A stretch of DNA of 64,000 nucleotides from Isoalcanivorax pacificus W11-5. GTDB lineage: Bacteria; Pseudomonadota; Gammaproteobacteria; Pseudomonadales; Alcanivoracaceae. Location: NCBI RefSeq assembly GCF_000299335.2, contig NZ_CP004387.1:1426001-1490000 (forward strand), given 5' to 3'. Below the pieces are notes generated by a model, which did not search any database, had not been told where the DNA came from, and saw only the letters and a list, made by a program, of their open reading frames with translations. This document shows positions 9,578-18,033 of the stretch, piece by piece. A program made the translations under genes and the position numbers. Position 1 is the stretch's first letter. Each line of letters begins with the position of its first letter.

Positions 9578-10108
9578 TCAGCGACGACGCGGCTGCAATG
9601 TGGCATCCAGGTTGCGCGCCTCGCAGAAATCCAGGAACTGCTCGCGCAGACGGCCGAGGGATTCCTGGGCTGGCACGCTCAGGGTCAGGTGCAGGCTGAA
9701 CATGCGTGTGCCGGTATGCGGTGCCGCGTACGTGCCGGTGGTGAGGTCATCGATATTGATGCCGCGTCCGGAAAAGAAGCCGGCGATTTCGTGCACGATG
9801 CCAGGGTGGTCCATGGACACCACCTCCACCAGATAGGGCAGTGCGCTGGGCCGTTCACCGGGTGTGCGGGTGCGCTTCAGCGTCAGGGTCAGGTCCAGTG
9901 CCTGTTCCAGGTCGGCACGGGCACTTTCCAGCGCCGCCAGGGTCTGTTCCGTGCCGGACACCAGCATCAGCACGGCAAATTCGCCGCCGAGCACGGTCAT
10001 GCGGGAGTCGAGAATGTTGCCTTCGCGTTCGAGTACCGCGCCGGTGAGCGCCTGCACGATGCCGGGGCGGTCGGAACCCAGCGCGGAAATGACGATCAGT
10101 TGTTCCAT
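9578..10108 (-). CDS. gcvR: Glycine cleavage system repressor-like ACT protein
   Basis: A 176-residue protein made of two ACT domains. The first begins [18 protein letters not shown], and the second, near residue 95, contains [19 protein letters not shown]. GcvR-type proteins bind glycine and modulate the activator GcvA in E. coli. In pseudomonads and relatives this gene typically precedes bcp, as here (27 bases from its stop to the bcp start), and neighbours dapA divergently. DNA-binding sequence is absent, so any regulation would be through protein contact. Confidence 0.85.
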   Translation of the reverse strand: MEQLIVISALGSDRPGIVQALTGAVLEREGNILDSRMTVLGGEFAVLMLVSGTEQTLAALESARADLEQALDLTLTLKRTRTPGERPSALPYLVEVVSMDHPGIVHEIAGFFSGRGINIDDLTTGTYAAPHTGTRMFSLHLTLSVPAQESLGRLREQFLDFCEARNLDATLQPRRR

Positions 10109-10362
10109 GATCCGGAATCCTCGGGCTGTGCGCCCGCGCGAGCGGGCGATGGGCAGTCTGGTGCGGCGGGCGTGAGCGCCTGGTCAAGGCCCGGCCGCCG
10201 CGTGAAGACATCTTACCGGCCGGGGCCGGCGCTGTCCCGCCGCTCGCCTTGTCGCCAACTATGCCGGCAAGTACCATTAGCCGCTTGCCACGGCAGCATG
10301 CCGGGCAGGCATGAGTCCCCGAGACAGACTGAGCATCAACTGAGAGACAAGCCGGAGAGAAC

Positions 10363-11250
10363 GTGGATATTCGCGGCAGTATTGTAGCCCTGGTCACCCC
10401 CATGCACGCAGACGGTTCCGTGGACTGGGAGCGGCTGCGAAAGCTGGTCGACTGGCACGTCGCGCAGGGCACCGATGCGATCGTCGCCGTGGGCACCACC
10501 GGCGAGTCGGCCACGCTCGGTTTTGAAGAACACGACCTGGTGATCCGCGAGATCATCTCTGCCGCGGGCGGCCGTATCCCGATCATTGCCGGTACCGGGG
10601 CCAACTCCACCGAAGAGGCCATCCGGCTGACCCGCGACGCCCAGCGCGCCGGTGCCGATGCCTGCCTTCTGGTGACGCCGTACTACAACAAGCCGACCCA
10701 GGAAGGCCTGTACCAGCACTACCTGGCCATCGCCCGCGAAGTGGACATCCCGCAGATCCTCTACAACGTGCCGGGCCGCACCGCCTGCGACATGCTGCCG
10801 GAAACCGTGGTGCGCCTGAGCAAAGTACCGAACATCGTCGGCATCAAGGAAGCCACCGGCAACCTGGAGCGTGCCCGCGAACTGCTGGAGCGTTGCGACG
10901 ACGGCTTCATGGTCTATTCCGGTGACGACGCGACCGCCATCGAGTTCATCCTGCTCGGTGGCCAGGGCAACATTTCCGTGACCGCCAACGTGATGCCCGG
11001 GCAGATGGCGAAAGCCTGCGCCGCAGCGCTGAGCGGCGATGCAGACGGCGCCCGTGCCCTGGATGCCGACATGAGCGCGCTGCACCGCGACCTGTTTATC
11101 GAATCCAACCCGATCCCGGTGAAATGGGCCCTGTATGAAATGGGCCTGATCGACCGGGGTATCCGCCTGCCACTGACGCCGTTATCGGCGCCGGCGCAGG
11201 ATCGTTTGCGGCAGACCCTGCGTGAAGCGGGCCTGCTGGAGGTGCAATGA
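10363..11250 (+). CDS. dapA: 4-hydroxy-tetrahydrodipicolinate synthase
   Basis: DapA condenses pyruvate with aspartate semialdehyde, the committed step of lysine and diaminopimelate synthesis. At 295 residues it fits the family. The GTTGES substrate motif (residues about 43-48), the tyrosine of LYNVPGRT near 133 and the Schiff-base lysine in GIKEATGN near 161 are all present. The start is GTG at 10363 with GGAGAG upstream, and the resulting N-terminus MDIRGSIVALVTPM is typical. It heads an operon dapA-bamC-MBL hydrolase-purC, with a 4-base overlap into bamC. Confidence 0.97.
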   Translation: MDIRGSIVALVTPMHADGSVDWERLRKLVDWHVAQGTDAIVAVGTTGESATLGFEEHDLVIREIISAAGGRIPIIAGTGANSTEEAIRLTRDAQRAGADACLLVTPYYNKPTQEGLYQHYLAIAREVDIPQILYNVPGRTACDMLPETVVRLSKVPNIVGIKEATGNLERARELLERCDDGFMVYSGDDATAIEFILLGGQGNISVTANVMPGQMAKACAAALSGDADGARALDADMSALHRDLFIESNPIPVKWALYEMGLIDRGIRLPLTPLSAPAQDRLRQTLREAGLLEVQ

Positions 11251-11855
11251 ACAGAACATGCCTGACGGTGGTACTGCTGCCGGTATTGATCACGGGTTGC
11301 AGTTGGGTGCCGGACCGGACCCTGGTGTATCAGGAGGCACAGACCGGCAAACGCATGGACGTACCCGAGGGGATGTGGTTCAGCGGTTTCGACGACCGCT
11401 ATCCGATACCGGATGTCGAGAACCGCATCCAGATCGAGGATTCATCCGACGAGCGCTTTGTTGTGCCCGAGCCGCCGCAACTGGTGGTGCTGGGGCAGGC
11501 TGCCGCCCCCGAGGAGGCGAGCACGCCACGCCCGGACAATCCGGGTGCGATCCTCGGCCGTGACGGCAACGGCTACCCGATCATCATGCTGAGCACCCAG
11601 TTTGTCTGGGCGTGGGAGTATGTTGGCCAGGCGGTCGCCAAGACCGACCTGCGTGTGGACGACCGGGATCGGGAATCCGGCATCCTCTATGTGCGTGTGC
11701 CGTCGGAATACGGCCTCACGGAGCGCCAGGCGCAGCTCAAGCTGAGCCAGACCGTGAACGGAATCCAGGTGGCGGTGCTCAACCAGACCGGCACCAGCCT
11801 GGTGGATCGGGAGCCGGGGCAGGCCATTCTGCAACGCCTGTACAACGAACTGTGA
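11247..11855 (+). CDS. bamC: BamC-like outer-membrane assembly lipoprotein (short form)
   Basis: A 202-residue lipoprotein with signal peptide and lipobox (LPVLITGC, lipidated cysteine about residue 18). BamC/NlpB is an accessory part of the beta-barrel assembly machine at the inner face of the outer membrane. The position directly after dapA is the classic nlpB location. The protein is much shorter than E. coli BamC (344 residues) and seems to hold the unstructured N-terminal lasso plus one helix-grip-type domain, lacking the second. Its ATG overlaps the dapA stop, and its own stop overlaps the GTG of the next gene. Confidence 0.82.
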   Translation: MNRTCLTVVLLPVLITGCSWVPDRTLVYQEAQTGKRMDVPEGMWFSGFDDRYPIPDVENRIQIEDSSDERFVVPEPPQLVVLGQAAAPEEASTPRPDNPGAILGRDGNGYPIIMLSTQFVWAWEYVGQAVAKTDLRVDDRDRESGILYVRVPSEYGLTERQAQLKLSQTVNGIQVAVLNQTGTSLVDREPGQAILQRLYNEL

Positions 11856-12631
11856 GGCTCGCCTCGCTCGGCAGCGGCAGCAAGGGCAACGCCACGCTGA
11901 TCCGGGCCGGGGATACGCTGGTGCTGGTGGACTGCGGCTTTGCCGTGCGTGAGACCTGCGAGCGGCTGGCGCGGCTGGGGTTGTCGCCGGCGGACCTGAG
12001 CGCGGTGGTGGTGACCCACGAGCACGGTGACCATATCCGCGGCGTGCTGCCTCTGGCGCGCCGATATCACTTGCCGGTCCACATGACCTTCGGTACCTTG
12101 CGCGCCATCAGCGCACCGAACAGCCGCCATAGCCTGGAAGGCGTCACGGTGCAGGAAGTACGGCCGGGCCGCGCGTTTTCTGTGGGTGACCTGGCGGTGA
12201 TGCCGGTGCCTGTCCCGCACGATGCCCGCGAACCGTGCCAGTACGTGTTTGAAAGCGGTGGCCGCCGCACCGGGGTGCTCACCGATCTGGGCTCGATCAC
12301 GACGCACGTGACCGAAGCCTACAGCGCCTGCGACGCGCTGTTGCTGGAGTGCAACCATGATCCGGCGATGCTGGCCGCCGGGCCGTATCCGTTTTCGCTG
12401 AAGCGGCGCGTGGGCGGTGACCTGGGCCACCTGAGCAATCAGCAGGCCGGCTCGCTGGTGCGGGTGCTGGAACAGCACCGGCTGCAGCATCTGGTGCTCT
12501 CGCACCTGAGCGAACAGAACAATACTCCGGCGCATGCGCTGGAGGCCATTGCCGCTGCCGGGCTGGATGATGCCGCCCGGGTCCGGGTGGCCTGCCAGCA
12601 GCAGGGTTTTGACTGGCTGGAAGTGAATTGA
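11852..12631 (+). CDS. MBL-fold metallo-hydrolase
   Basis: A 259-residue metallo-beta-lactamase-fold hydrolase with the metal motif THEHGDHIRG near residue 55 and a further ligand region at LLECNHD. The N-terminus VRLASLGSGSKGNATLI is the conserved start of the YycJ-like group. I chose GTG 11852, which overlaps the bamC stop by 4 bases and gives exactly that start; the frame remains open upstream inside bamC. The substrate is unknown; relatives are phosphodiesterases or nucleases acting on DNA ends. Its place between bamC and purC is conserved in pseudomonads. Confidence 0.87.
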   Translation: MRLASLGSGSKGNATLIRAGDTLVLVDCGFAVRETCERLARLGLSPADLSAVVVTHEHGDHIRGVLPLARRYHLPVHMTFGTLRAISAPNSRHSLEGVTVQEVRPGRAFSVGDLAVMPVPVPHDAREPCQYVFESGGRRTGVLTDLGSITTHVTEAYSACDALLLECNHDPAMLAAGPYPFSLKRRVGGDLGHLSNQQAGSLVRVLEQHRLQHLVLSHLSEQNNTPAHALEAIAAAGLDDAARVRVACQQQGFDWLEVN

Positions 12632-12670
12632 CGGGCTGCCCGGTGCAGCATGAGCGACAAGGTGAGGGCA

Positions 12671-13387
12671 ATGGAAAAACGTACAGAGCTTTATTCCGGC
12701 AAGGCGAAATCGGTATTCACCACCGACGACGAACAGCGCATGGTGATGTGGTTCCGCGATGACACCTCGGCGTTCGACGGCAAGAAAAAGGAAAAGCTCG
12801 AACGCAAGGGTGCGGTCAACAACCAGTTCAATGCCTTCATCATGCAGAAGCTGGCTGCCGCCGGTATTCCGACCCACTTCGAGAAGCTGCTGTCGCCGCA
12901 GGAATCGCTGGTCAAGCGCCTGACAATGATCCCGGTGGAATGTGTGGTGCGCAACATCAGCGCCGGCAGCATCTGCCGTCGTCTGGGGGTGGAAGAAGGG
13001 CTGGCGCTGAACCCGCCGACGTTCGAGATGTTCCTGAAGAACGACGCCCTCGGCGACCCGATGATCAACGAGTACCACGTGCGCAGCTTCGGCTGGGCCG
13101 AGCCGGAACACATCGAGAAAATGAAGGCACTGACCTTCCAGGTCAACGATGTGCTCAAGGCGCTGTTCCTCGACGGCAACATGCTGCTGGTGGACTACAA
13201 ACTGGAATTCGGCCTGTTCAATGGCGAAGTGATGCTGGGTGATGAATTCTCCCCGGACGGCTGTCGCCTGTGGGATAAAGACACCCGCGAAAAACTCGAC
13301 AAGGACCGCTTCCGTCAGGGGCTCGGCAGCGTGGTCGAAGCCTACGAAGAAGTGGGCCGCCGCCTGGGCATGACATTCGAATACTGA
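12671..13387 (+). CDS. purC: SAICAR synthase
   Basis: PurC ligates aspartate to CAIR in an ATP-dependent step of de novo purine synthesis. ATG 12671 gives 238 residues and the canonical start [15 protein letters not shown]; an upstream in-frame ATG at 12650 would add seven residues without family support. Characteristic stretches are [28 protein letters not shown] and the [12 protein letters not shown] metal/substrate region. It ends the dapA operon. Confidence 0.96.
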   Translation: MEKRTELYSGKAKSVFTTDDEQRMVMWFRDDTSAFDGKKKEKLERKGAVNNQFNAFIMQKLAAAGIPTHFEKLLSPQESLVKRLTMIPVECVVRNISAGSICRRLGVEEGLALNPPTFEMFLKNDALGDPMINEYHVRSFGWAEPEHIEKMKALTFQVNDVLKALFLDGNMLLVDYKLEFGLFNGEVMLGDEFSPDGCRLWDKDTREKLDKDRFRQGLGSVVEAYEEVGRRLGMTFEY

Positions 13388-13457
13388 TCCCGCCGCGTGC
13401 CGGACAGCCGCGCGGCTGTCCGGTGCCGCCTTGCCATTTCCTGCCCGCTGTACTTCA

Positions 13458-13494
13458 ATGCCTTGGTGATTCTGTCATAACAAAAACAAGGCAT
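13458..13494. promoter_or_regulatory. Inverted repeat upstream of small lipoprotein gene
   Basis: ATGCCTTG (13458-13465) and CAAGGCAT (13487-13494) are perfect reverse complements with a 21-base spacer. The right arm ends 5 bases before the lipoprotein ATG at 13500, so it could be a repressor dyad or an mRNA hairpin that occludes the start. Function unproven. Confidence 0.4.
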
Positions 13495-13499
13495 GTCTT

Positions 13500-13733
13500 A
13501 TGAAAACCCTCGTTCGTATTTCCCTCCTGGCCGTGCTCGTGGGGACACTGTCCGGCTGCTTCCTGACCAAACTCGTGACCACGCCCGTACGCCTGGTCGG
13601 TTCCGCCGGCACTGTGGTGGGCTCGGCCCTGTCGATCCTGCCGGTGGTGGGCAACCCGATCAACGACACTTTCCGTGAAGCCAATGGCGCCATCGACAAG
13701 GTCATGGACGGTGTCGACGATATTCCGATCTGA
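13500..13733 (+). CDS. Small lipoprotein, NF038104-like
   Basis: A 77-residue protein with a signal peptide and lipobox (LLAVLVGTLSGC, cysteine at about residue 20). A short mature region follows in which hydrophobic VGSALSILPVVGNPI and an acidic, amphipathic C-terminus alternate. It resembles the small lipoproteins catalogued as NF038104 in Alcanivorax and pseudomonads, none of which has a known role. It stands alone between purC and the dehydrogenase gene, with a perfect inverted repeat just ahead of its start. Confidence 0.75.
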   Translation: MKTLVRISLLAVLVGTLSGCFLTKLVTTPVRLVGSAGTVVGSALSILPVVGNPINDTFREANGAIDKVMDGVDDIPI

Positions 13734-13774
13734 TCCACCCATGCATGGCCGGCTGGCCGGCCAGGGAGCTGCGC

Positions 13775-14950
13775 ATGTTCCACATCCAGACCCTGAACCA
13801 GATCGCTGTCTGCGGGCTCGAACGCTTTCCCCGTGAACGCTACGAAGTGGCCAGCGAATTCAGCCAGCCAGACGCCATCCTGCTGCGCAGCCACCGGCTT
13901 GGTGCAGAGGCGCTGCACCCCGGCCTCAAGGCGGTGGCCCGGGCCGGGGCCGGCGTCAATAACATCACCGTACCTGCCTTTACGGCGGCCGGCGTGCCCG
14001 TGTTCAACACACCCGGCGCGAACGCCAACGCGGTAAAGGAACTGGTGCTGGCGGCACTGCTGCTGGGCTCGCGCGGCATCCTGCCCGGTATCGACTGGGT
14101 GCGTTCGCTCACGGCGCTGGACGAGCAGGCCATGCACGCCACCATTGAGGCCGAGAAAAAGCGCTTTCGCGGGCAGGAACTGACCGGCCGCACACTGGGC
14201 GTGGTTGGCCTGGGCGCGATCGGCTCACGGGTGGCCGAAATGGCCCTCGGGCTGGGCATGCAGGTGATCGGTTTCGATCCGGCGCTGTCCGTGGACGCGG
14301 CCTGGCGGCTGCCCCATCAGGTGCGGCGCATGGAGAGCCTGCCGGCACTGATGGCGCGGGCGGATTATGTGACGTTGCACCTGCCGCTGCTGGAGAGCAC
14401 CCGGCACCTGCTCGGGCGCGAGGCGTTCAGCCAGGCACGGCCGGGGATGCGATTGCTGAATTTTGCCCGCGACGGCATCGTCGATGATGCCGCCGCCCTC
14501 GAGGCGCTGCGCGCCGGGCGGCTGGCGGCCTACCTGACCGATTTCCCGTCCCCGGCGCTGATGCGCGAACCCGGCGTGGTGGCATTGCCGCACCTGGGCG
14601 CCAGTACCGGCGAATCGGAAGAAAACTGCGCACGCATGGCGGCCGACCAGCTGATCGATTTTCTCGAGCACGGCAATATCGTCAACGCGGTGAATTTCCC
14701 GACCCTGGTGCTGGAGCGCAGCGGCGGGCACCGGCTGGCGGTGAGTAACCGCAATGTGCCGAAAATGCTGGGCCAGTTGTTGTCCGTGCTGGCCGACGCC
14801 AACCTCAACGTGCTCGACATGCTCAACCGGAGCCGTGAGGACATCGCCTACAACCTGCTGGATCTGGAGACGGCGCCGGATGCGACGGTGCTCACCCGTC
14901 TGGCGGCTATTGAGGGTGTGGTCGGCGTGCGGCGGCTGCCGCCGGTCTGA
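13775..14950 (+). CDS. serA: D-3-phosphoglycerate dehydrogenase-type 2-hydroxyacid dehydrogenase
   Basis: A 391-residue NAD-dependent 2-hydroxyacid dehydrogenase with the order expected of SerA. A substrate-domain start is followed by the Rossmann motif GVVGLGAIGSRVAE near residue 145, the arginine segment NFARDGIVDD, the catalytic histidine in LPHLGASTGES, and a C-terminal ACT domain (about residues 310-391) for serine feedback. The first step of serine synthesis from 3-phosphoglycerate is the likely reaction. ATG 13775 follows AGGGAG and gives the family start MFHIQTLN; an upstream in-frame ATG at 13745 is less likely. This shorter SerA form differs from the 410-residue E. coli type. Confidence 0.85.
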   Translation: MFHIQTLNQIAVCGLERFPRERYEVASEFSQPDAILLRSHRLGAEALHPGLKAVARAGAGVNNITVPAFTAAGVPVFNTPGANANAVKELVLAALLLGSRGILPGIDWVRSLTALDEQAMHATIEAEKKRFRGQELTGRTLGVVGLGAIGSRVAEMALGLGMQVIGFDPALSVDAAWRLPHQVRRMESLPALMARADYVTLHLPLLESTRHLLGREAFSQARPGMRLLNFARDGIVDDAAALEALRAGRLAAYLTDFPSPALMREPGVVALPHLGASTGESEENCARMAADQLIDFLEHGNIVNAVNFPTLVLERSGGHRLAVSNRNVPKMLGQLLSVLADANLNVLDMLNRSREDIAYNLLDLETAPDATVLTRLAAIEGVVGVRRLPPV

Positions 14951-15126
14951 GTTGTTCCGGCACCGGCGTGCGCTGTTTCAGGCTTGTCATCCCTCCGGGC
15001 GTTGCCCACAATGACGGCTTCCGCCGCTGGCGGATTGATATGTTCTCCGGGGTACTGCTGATCCATGTGATCCATGCCGCGCTCTCCACGCGGCGATAAC
15101 GACAACAACAGAGGTTCTTTCCCGTC

Positions 15127-15579
15127 ATGTTCAAGCGTATCGCGCTGTGCGCGCTCCTGTTGCTGCCCGTCCTGTCGCGGGCCGAGCTGCTGGTGGGTAT
15201 CGGCTACATGAATGGCGTCGTCGGTCCGAACCTGGAATGGGCCTGGCAGCGCAATACTGCGTACGTCCTGCCCGGTGCCCATATGGGCAATCAGGGCCTG
15301 GAAGACGACTTCCGCTGGGTGGCCGGCCTGCGCCACCGCATTGATCGTGGCACTACCGTGACCAGTGGCTTCTTTACCGGCGCCATGGTGGGCGACCTGG
15401 GTGGCGAAAAGCATTACGAGCGCCTGGGTGTCGGCGGCGAGCTGGGCCATCAGTGGGTGGGCAACTTCCTGCGCCTGACGGTCAGCGGGGGCATCGCGCT
15501 GCTGGAAGAGATCAAGGAGGAAGACCTTGATATGGAGCCGCAACTCACCATCGGCGTCACGCTGAGCCTGCGTCGCTGA
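15127..15579 (+). CDS. Secreted protein of unknown function, barrel-like
   Basis: A 150-residue protein with a clear signal peptide (MFKRIALCALLLLPVLSRA). The mature part alternates hydrophobic and polar residues with many glycines (VGIGYMNGVVGPNLEW, GFFTGAMVGDLGG) and ends in a strand-like TIGVTLSLRR. This suggests a small outer-membrane beta barrel or beta-rich periplasmic protein. I do not recognise the family. It follows the serA-like gene by 176 bases and is not obviously part of an operon. Confidence 0.7.
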   Translation: MFKRIALCALLLLPVLSRAELLVGIGYMNGVVGPNLEWAWQRNTAYVLPGAHMGNQGLEDDFRWVAGLRHRIDRGTTVTSGFFTGAMVGDLGGEKHYERLGVGGELGHQWVGNFLRLTVSGGIALLEEIKEEDLDMEPQLTIGVTLSLRR

Positions 15580-16084
15580 GACCCTGCCCCTTCCCCGGGG
15601 GTGATCTGAACCAGACAATCCGGGTCTGAATAGTGGCATTGTGCCTTTGAGCTGCTCCGCTGAGGCGCATCCTGCTCTGCCTATGGCGAAAGTCCGGCAC
15701 TGATACGGGTCAAAACGGCTGAAGTTTTGCACAGCTTTTGAGCATGTTTCAGCTTGATGTCAATATCGTCCGGTAACTTGTTGATTTTCACAGTGCTGTT
15801 AATAACTGATTGAAAATAATGAGTTTTATTTTTTGAATAATTTTTCATCATTTTGACCTCTGGCCCCCTGTCACGGGGGCTGGGGCGGTTTCCCACCCTA
15901 TTACCCACAGAGTTTTCCACAGATTCTGTGGGTAACTCCGGGTTGTTCATAAACTGACCTCTGTGATGGGAAACTGGCCTGTTGACGCGCGTGGACAGTA
16001 CCAGTGGCCATTGCACTTTGTTGTATAGTCGGACAGGATTTTTCTGATTGTCCAACATCGACAGGGAACCGCCGCCAGAGGACG
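15580..16084. other. AT-rich intergenic region with DnaA-box-like words
   Basis: This 505-base gap holds no credible gene. An open frame on the minus strand (15681-16058) lacks a convincing start and resembles nothing. Bases about 15720-15850 are markedly AT-richer than the rest of the window. Words matching or nearly matching the DnaA box TTWTNCACA occur at 15725 (TTTTGCACA), 15784 (ATTTTCACA), 15901 (TTACCCACA), 15913 (TTTTCCACA) and 15927 (reverse TTACCCACA). The last three form a perfect 11-bp inverted repeat (15901-15911 with 15925-15935). The remainder is the promoter region of the GntR gene. Confidence 0.5.
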
Positions 16085-16783
16085 ATGCCCGTGAGTTTCA
16101 AGGCCAACGACAGTCTTTCCGAACAGATCGCCCAGCATCTGGGGCGCCAGATCATCCGTGGCGAGATGCTGGCGGGGGATCGTATCCAGGAATTGCGTAT
16201 TGCTGCCGAGCTGGAAGTGAGCCGGGGCTCGGTGCGCGAGTCGCTGCTGATCCTGCAACGCCGCCACCTGATCGACATCCTGCCGCGCCGTGGTGCGGTG
16301 GTGAAGGACATGTCCGAATCCCATGTCCGCAGCCTCTATGAAGTGATGCAGGTGCTGCTGGGCCTGGTGGTGCGCAAGGCCATCAAGGTGATGCAGGAGG
16401 ATGATCTCGACCGCTTCATCGAACTGATCCACTTGCTTCAACAGCAGGTGGACGAGCGTGATACCGGCGCCTTCTTCGATCACAGCTTCCTGTTCTTCGA
16501 ACTGCTGTATCCCTATGCCCGCAATACGTTCGTCGAAGACATCCTCGACAACCTGCAACCGGCCATCCAGCGTGCCTACTACATGGCGCTGCACATCGAG
16601 CAGGACGAGATGAAAGAGTGCCTGACATTCTTCAAGGCCATCATCGAGACGATCTTCCGCCGCGATATCCGCTCAGCGCTCGAGATTATCCGGGAGTTTG
16701 CCGAGCATCAGTCGTCGCTGGTGCAGGAATCGATCGTGCGTGCCCGCCAGATCGAGGCGGCGTGGGGGCGGCGCAAGAAGTAA
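16085..16783 (+). CDS. GntR-family regulator with FCD ligand domain
   Basis: A 232-residue regulator with an N-terminal winged helix (QIAQHLGRQIIRGEMLAGDRI through SRGSVRESLLILQRRHLI, residues about 10-75) and a helical C-terminal domain of the FCD/FadR type. I chose ATG 16085 because GAGG lies just upstream. An inverted pair GGACA (16031-16035) / TGTCC (16049-16053) in the leader may be an autoregulatory operator. In pseudomonads a GntR gene precedes smc-zipA-ligA; here several accessory genes intervene. The effector is unknown. Confidence 0.88.
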   Translation: MPVSFKANDSLSEQIAQHLGRQIIRGEMLAGDRIQELRIAAELEVSRGSVRESLLILQRRHLIDILPRRGAVVKDMSESHVRSLYEVMQVLLGLVVRKAIKVMQEDDLDRFIELIHLLQQQVDERDTGAFFDHSFLFFELLYPYARNTFVEDILDNLQPAIQRAYYMALHIEQDEMKECLTFFKAIIETIFRRDIRSALEIIREFAEHQSSLVQESIVRARQIEAAWGRRKK

Positions 16784-16804
16784 ACCGCCACGCTGCTGCG
16801 CTGT

Positions 16805-17236
16805 TCATTTTCTCGCCGGTGCCAGCCGTGCCGGGTTTGCCAGGCGCCCGGATGCGGCCGCGCGGAGGATGCGGCGAAAAGTCGGACACTCCAGATGGCT
16901 CGGTGCCGGGCAGGCCGCGGCATGACGCAGGCCGTCGCGCATGGCACTGAGCTGGCGGATGGTGGCGTCCAGTTCATCCGCCTTGGCGGAGAGCATGTTG
17001 CGGTCGATGTCCGGCTGACCATCCGGCGCAAACATCCGGGCGATCTCGTCCAGAGAGAATCCCGCCGCACGTCCGGCAGCAATCAGCGCCAGTTGCTCCA
17101 GCACGTGCCCCGGGAACACGCGCCGCAGGCCGTGCCGGCCAATCGAGGCAATCAATCCTTTCTCCTCATAGAACCTCAGCGTCGAGGCGGGCACGCCGCT
17201 GCGTTGTGCCGCCTCTGCGATATCCAGTGCCTTCAT
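16805..17236 (-). CDS. MerR-family regulator with CueR-like cysteine spacing
   Basis: A 143-residue MerR protein. The winged helix-turn-helix starts MKALDIAEAAQRSGVPASTLRFYEEKGLI, and a dimerisation coiled coil spans about residues 75-115. Near the C-terminus ACPAPSHLECP places two cysteines seven residues apart and the second before proline, the spacing of the metal-binding loop in CueR-type sensors. Whether it binds metal is not shown by sequence alone. It diverges from a DUF2938 membrane protein gene whose promoter carries a MerR-type 19-bp spacer with a dyad, so the two probably form a regulator-target pair. Confidence 0.88.
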   Translation of the reverse strand: MKALDIAEAAQRSGVPASTLRFYEEKGLIASIGRHGLRRVFPGHVLEQLALIAAGRAAGFSLDEIARMFAPDGQPDIDRNMLSAKADELDATIRQLSAMRDGLRHAAACPAPSHLECPTFRRILRAAASGRLANPARLAPARK

Positions 17237-17240
17237 GGGC

Positions 17241-17271
17241 TTGACCTCAAGTCAGCTTGAATTGGCATAGT
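17241..17271 (+). promoter_or_regulatory. MerR-type promoter with 19-bp spacer and operator dyad
   Basis: The -35 TTGACC (17241-17246) and -10 CATAGT (17266-17271) are separated by 19 bp, the over-long spacing typical of promoters activated by MerR proteins through DNA untwisting. Within the spacer TCAAG (17247-17251) and CTTGA (17256-17260) form a dyad, similar to SoxR-like operators. It points at the DUF2938 gene and lies 5 bases from the merR-like start codon. Confidence 0.72.
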
Positions 17272-17394
17272 CCTGTTTTGCGATGGTGAAGACAAGGCAC
17301 AGGAGATCAGGGTGAAAAACGGCAATGACAGGGAACGGCTGCAACGCATCCCGGTGGCTGGCGGGCTAATAGATGGGCAAAGAGGAGGCAGACC

Positions 17395-17916
17395 ATGACG
17401 GAGCTGATGTGGGGGCTGGCCGCGGCGGTACTCGTCGGCAGTGGCGCGACGCTGGTGATGGACGTCTGGGGGCTGGTGCGGCAACACCTGCTCGGTGTGG
17501 CGCCGCTGAACTATGCACTGGTGGGGCGCTGGGTGCTGTATCTGGGCCGGGGGCGGCTGCGCCACCATCCGATCGCGGCGACACCGGCGGTGGCGGGTGA
17601 ACGCTGGGTGGGCTGGGCGGTGCATTACCTGACCGGAGTGCTTTTCGCCATCGCGCTGCTGGCGATCTGGGGCACCGACTGGCTTTGCCGGCCAAGCCTG
17701 GGACCGGCGCTGATCGTGGGGCTGGTGACGGTGCTGGCGCCTTTTCTCATCATGCAGCCAGCCATGGGGGCGGGACTGGCGGCGCGTCGCACGCCCAGGC
17801 CTGGCCAGGCGCGCGTGCAGAGCCTGATCACCCATGCCGTATTCGGCCTGGGCCTGTACCTGGCCGGCCTGGTGACGGCGCAACTGGCCGGTTGGCTGGG
17901 TTGGGGGTCTTGCTAG
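17395..17916 (+). CDS. DUF2938 family membrane protein
   Basis: A 173-residue inner-membrane protein with about four hydrophobic helices (near residues 5-25, 77-95, 100-122 and 145-168). The MTELMWGLAAAVLVGSGATLVMDVWG start and the VGWAVHYLTGVLFA and LIMQPAMGAGLAARRTP segments fit DUF2938, whose function is unknown. The divergent MerR-type regulator and the intervening 19-bp-spacer promoter suggest induction by a small molecule or metal. A possible ribosome site, AGAGGAG, lies about 10 bases before ATG 17395. Confidence 0.85.
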   Translation: MTELMWGLAAAVLVGSGATLVMDVWGLVRQHLLGVAPLNYALVGRWVLYLGRGRLRHHPIAATPAVAGERWVGWAVHYLTGVLFAIALLAIWGTDWLCRPSLGPALIVGLVTVLAPFLIMQPAMGAGLAARRTPRPGQARVQSLITHAVFGLGLYLAGLVTAQLAGWLGWGSC

Positions 17917-18033
17917 CATTCACCTCCACGCTGTAGTCCAAGGAACGCCAGGCAAGGTGACGGGGGTTTCGGGCGGACCCAACGGGTTTCGGAGCGCGGC
18001 ATGGCGCTCCTGAGGGTGATGCAGGAGAGGGGG

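Noticed and set aside
11687-13111. Minus-strand frame of about 470 codons
   Set aside because: It runs opposite bamC, the MBL hydrolase and purC, all well supported; no family resemblance.
15681-16058. 125-codon minus-strand frame in the AT-rich gap
   Set aside because: No ribosome site, no recognisable domain, unusual composition, and it overlaps the DnaA-box-like cluster and the GntR promoter.
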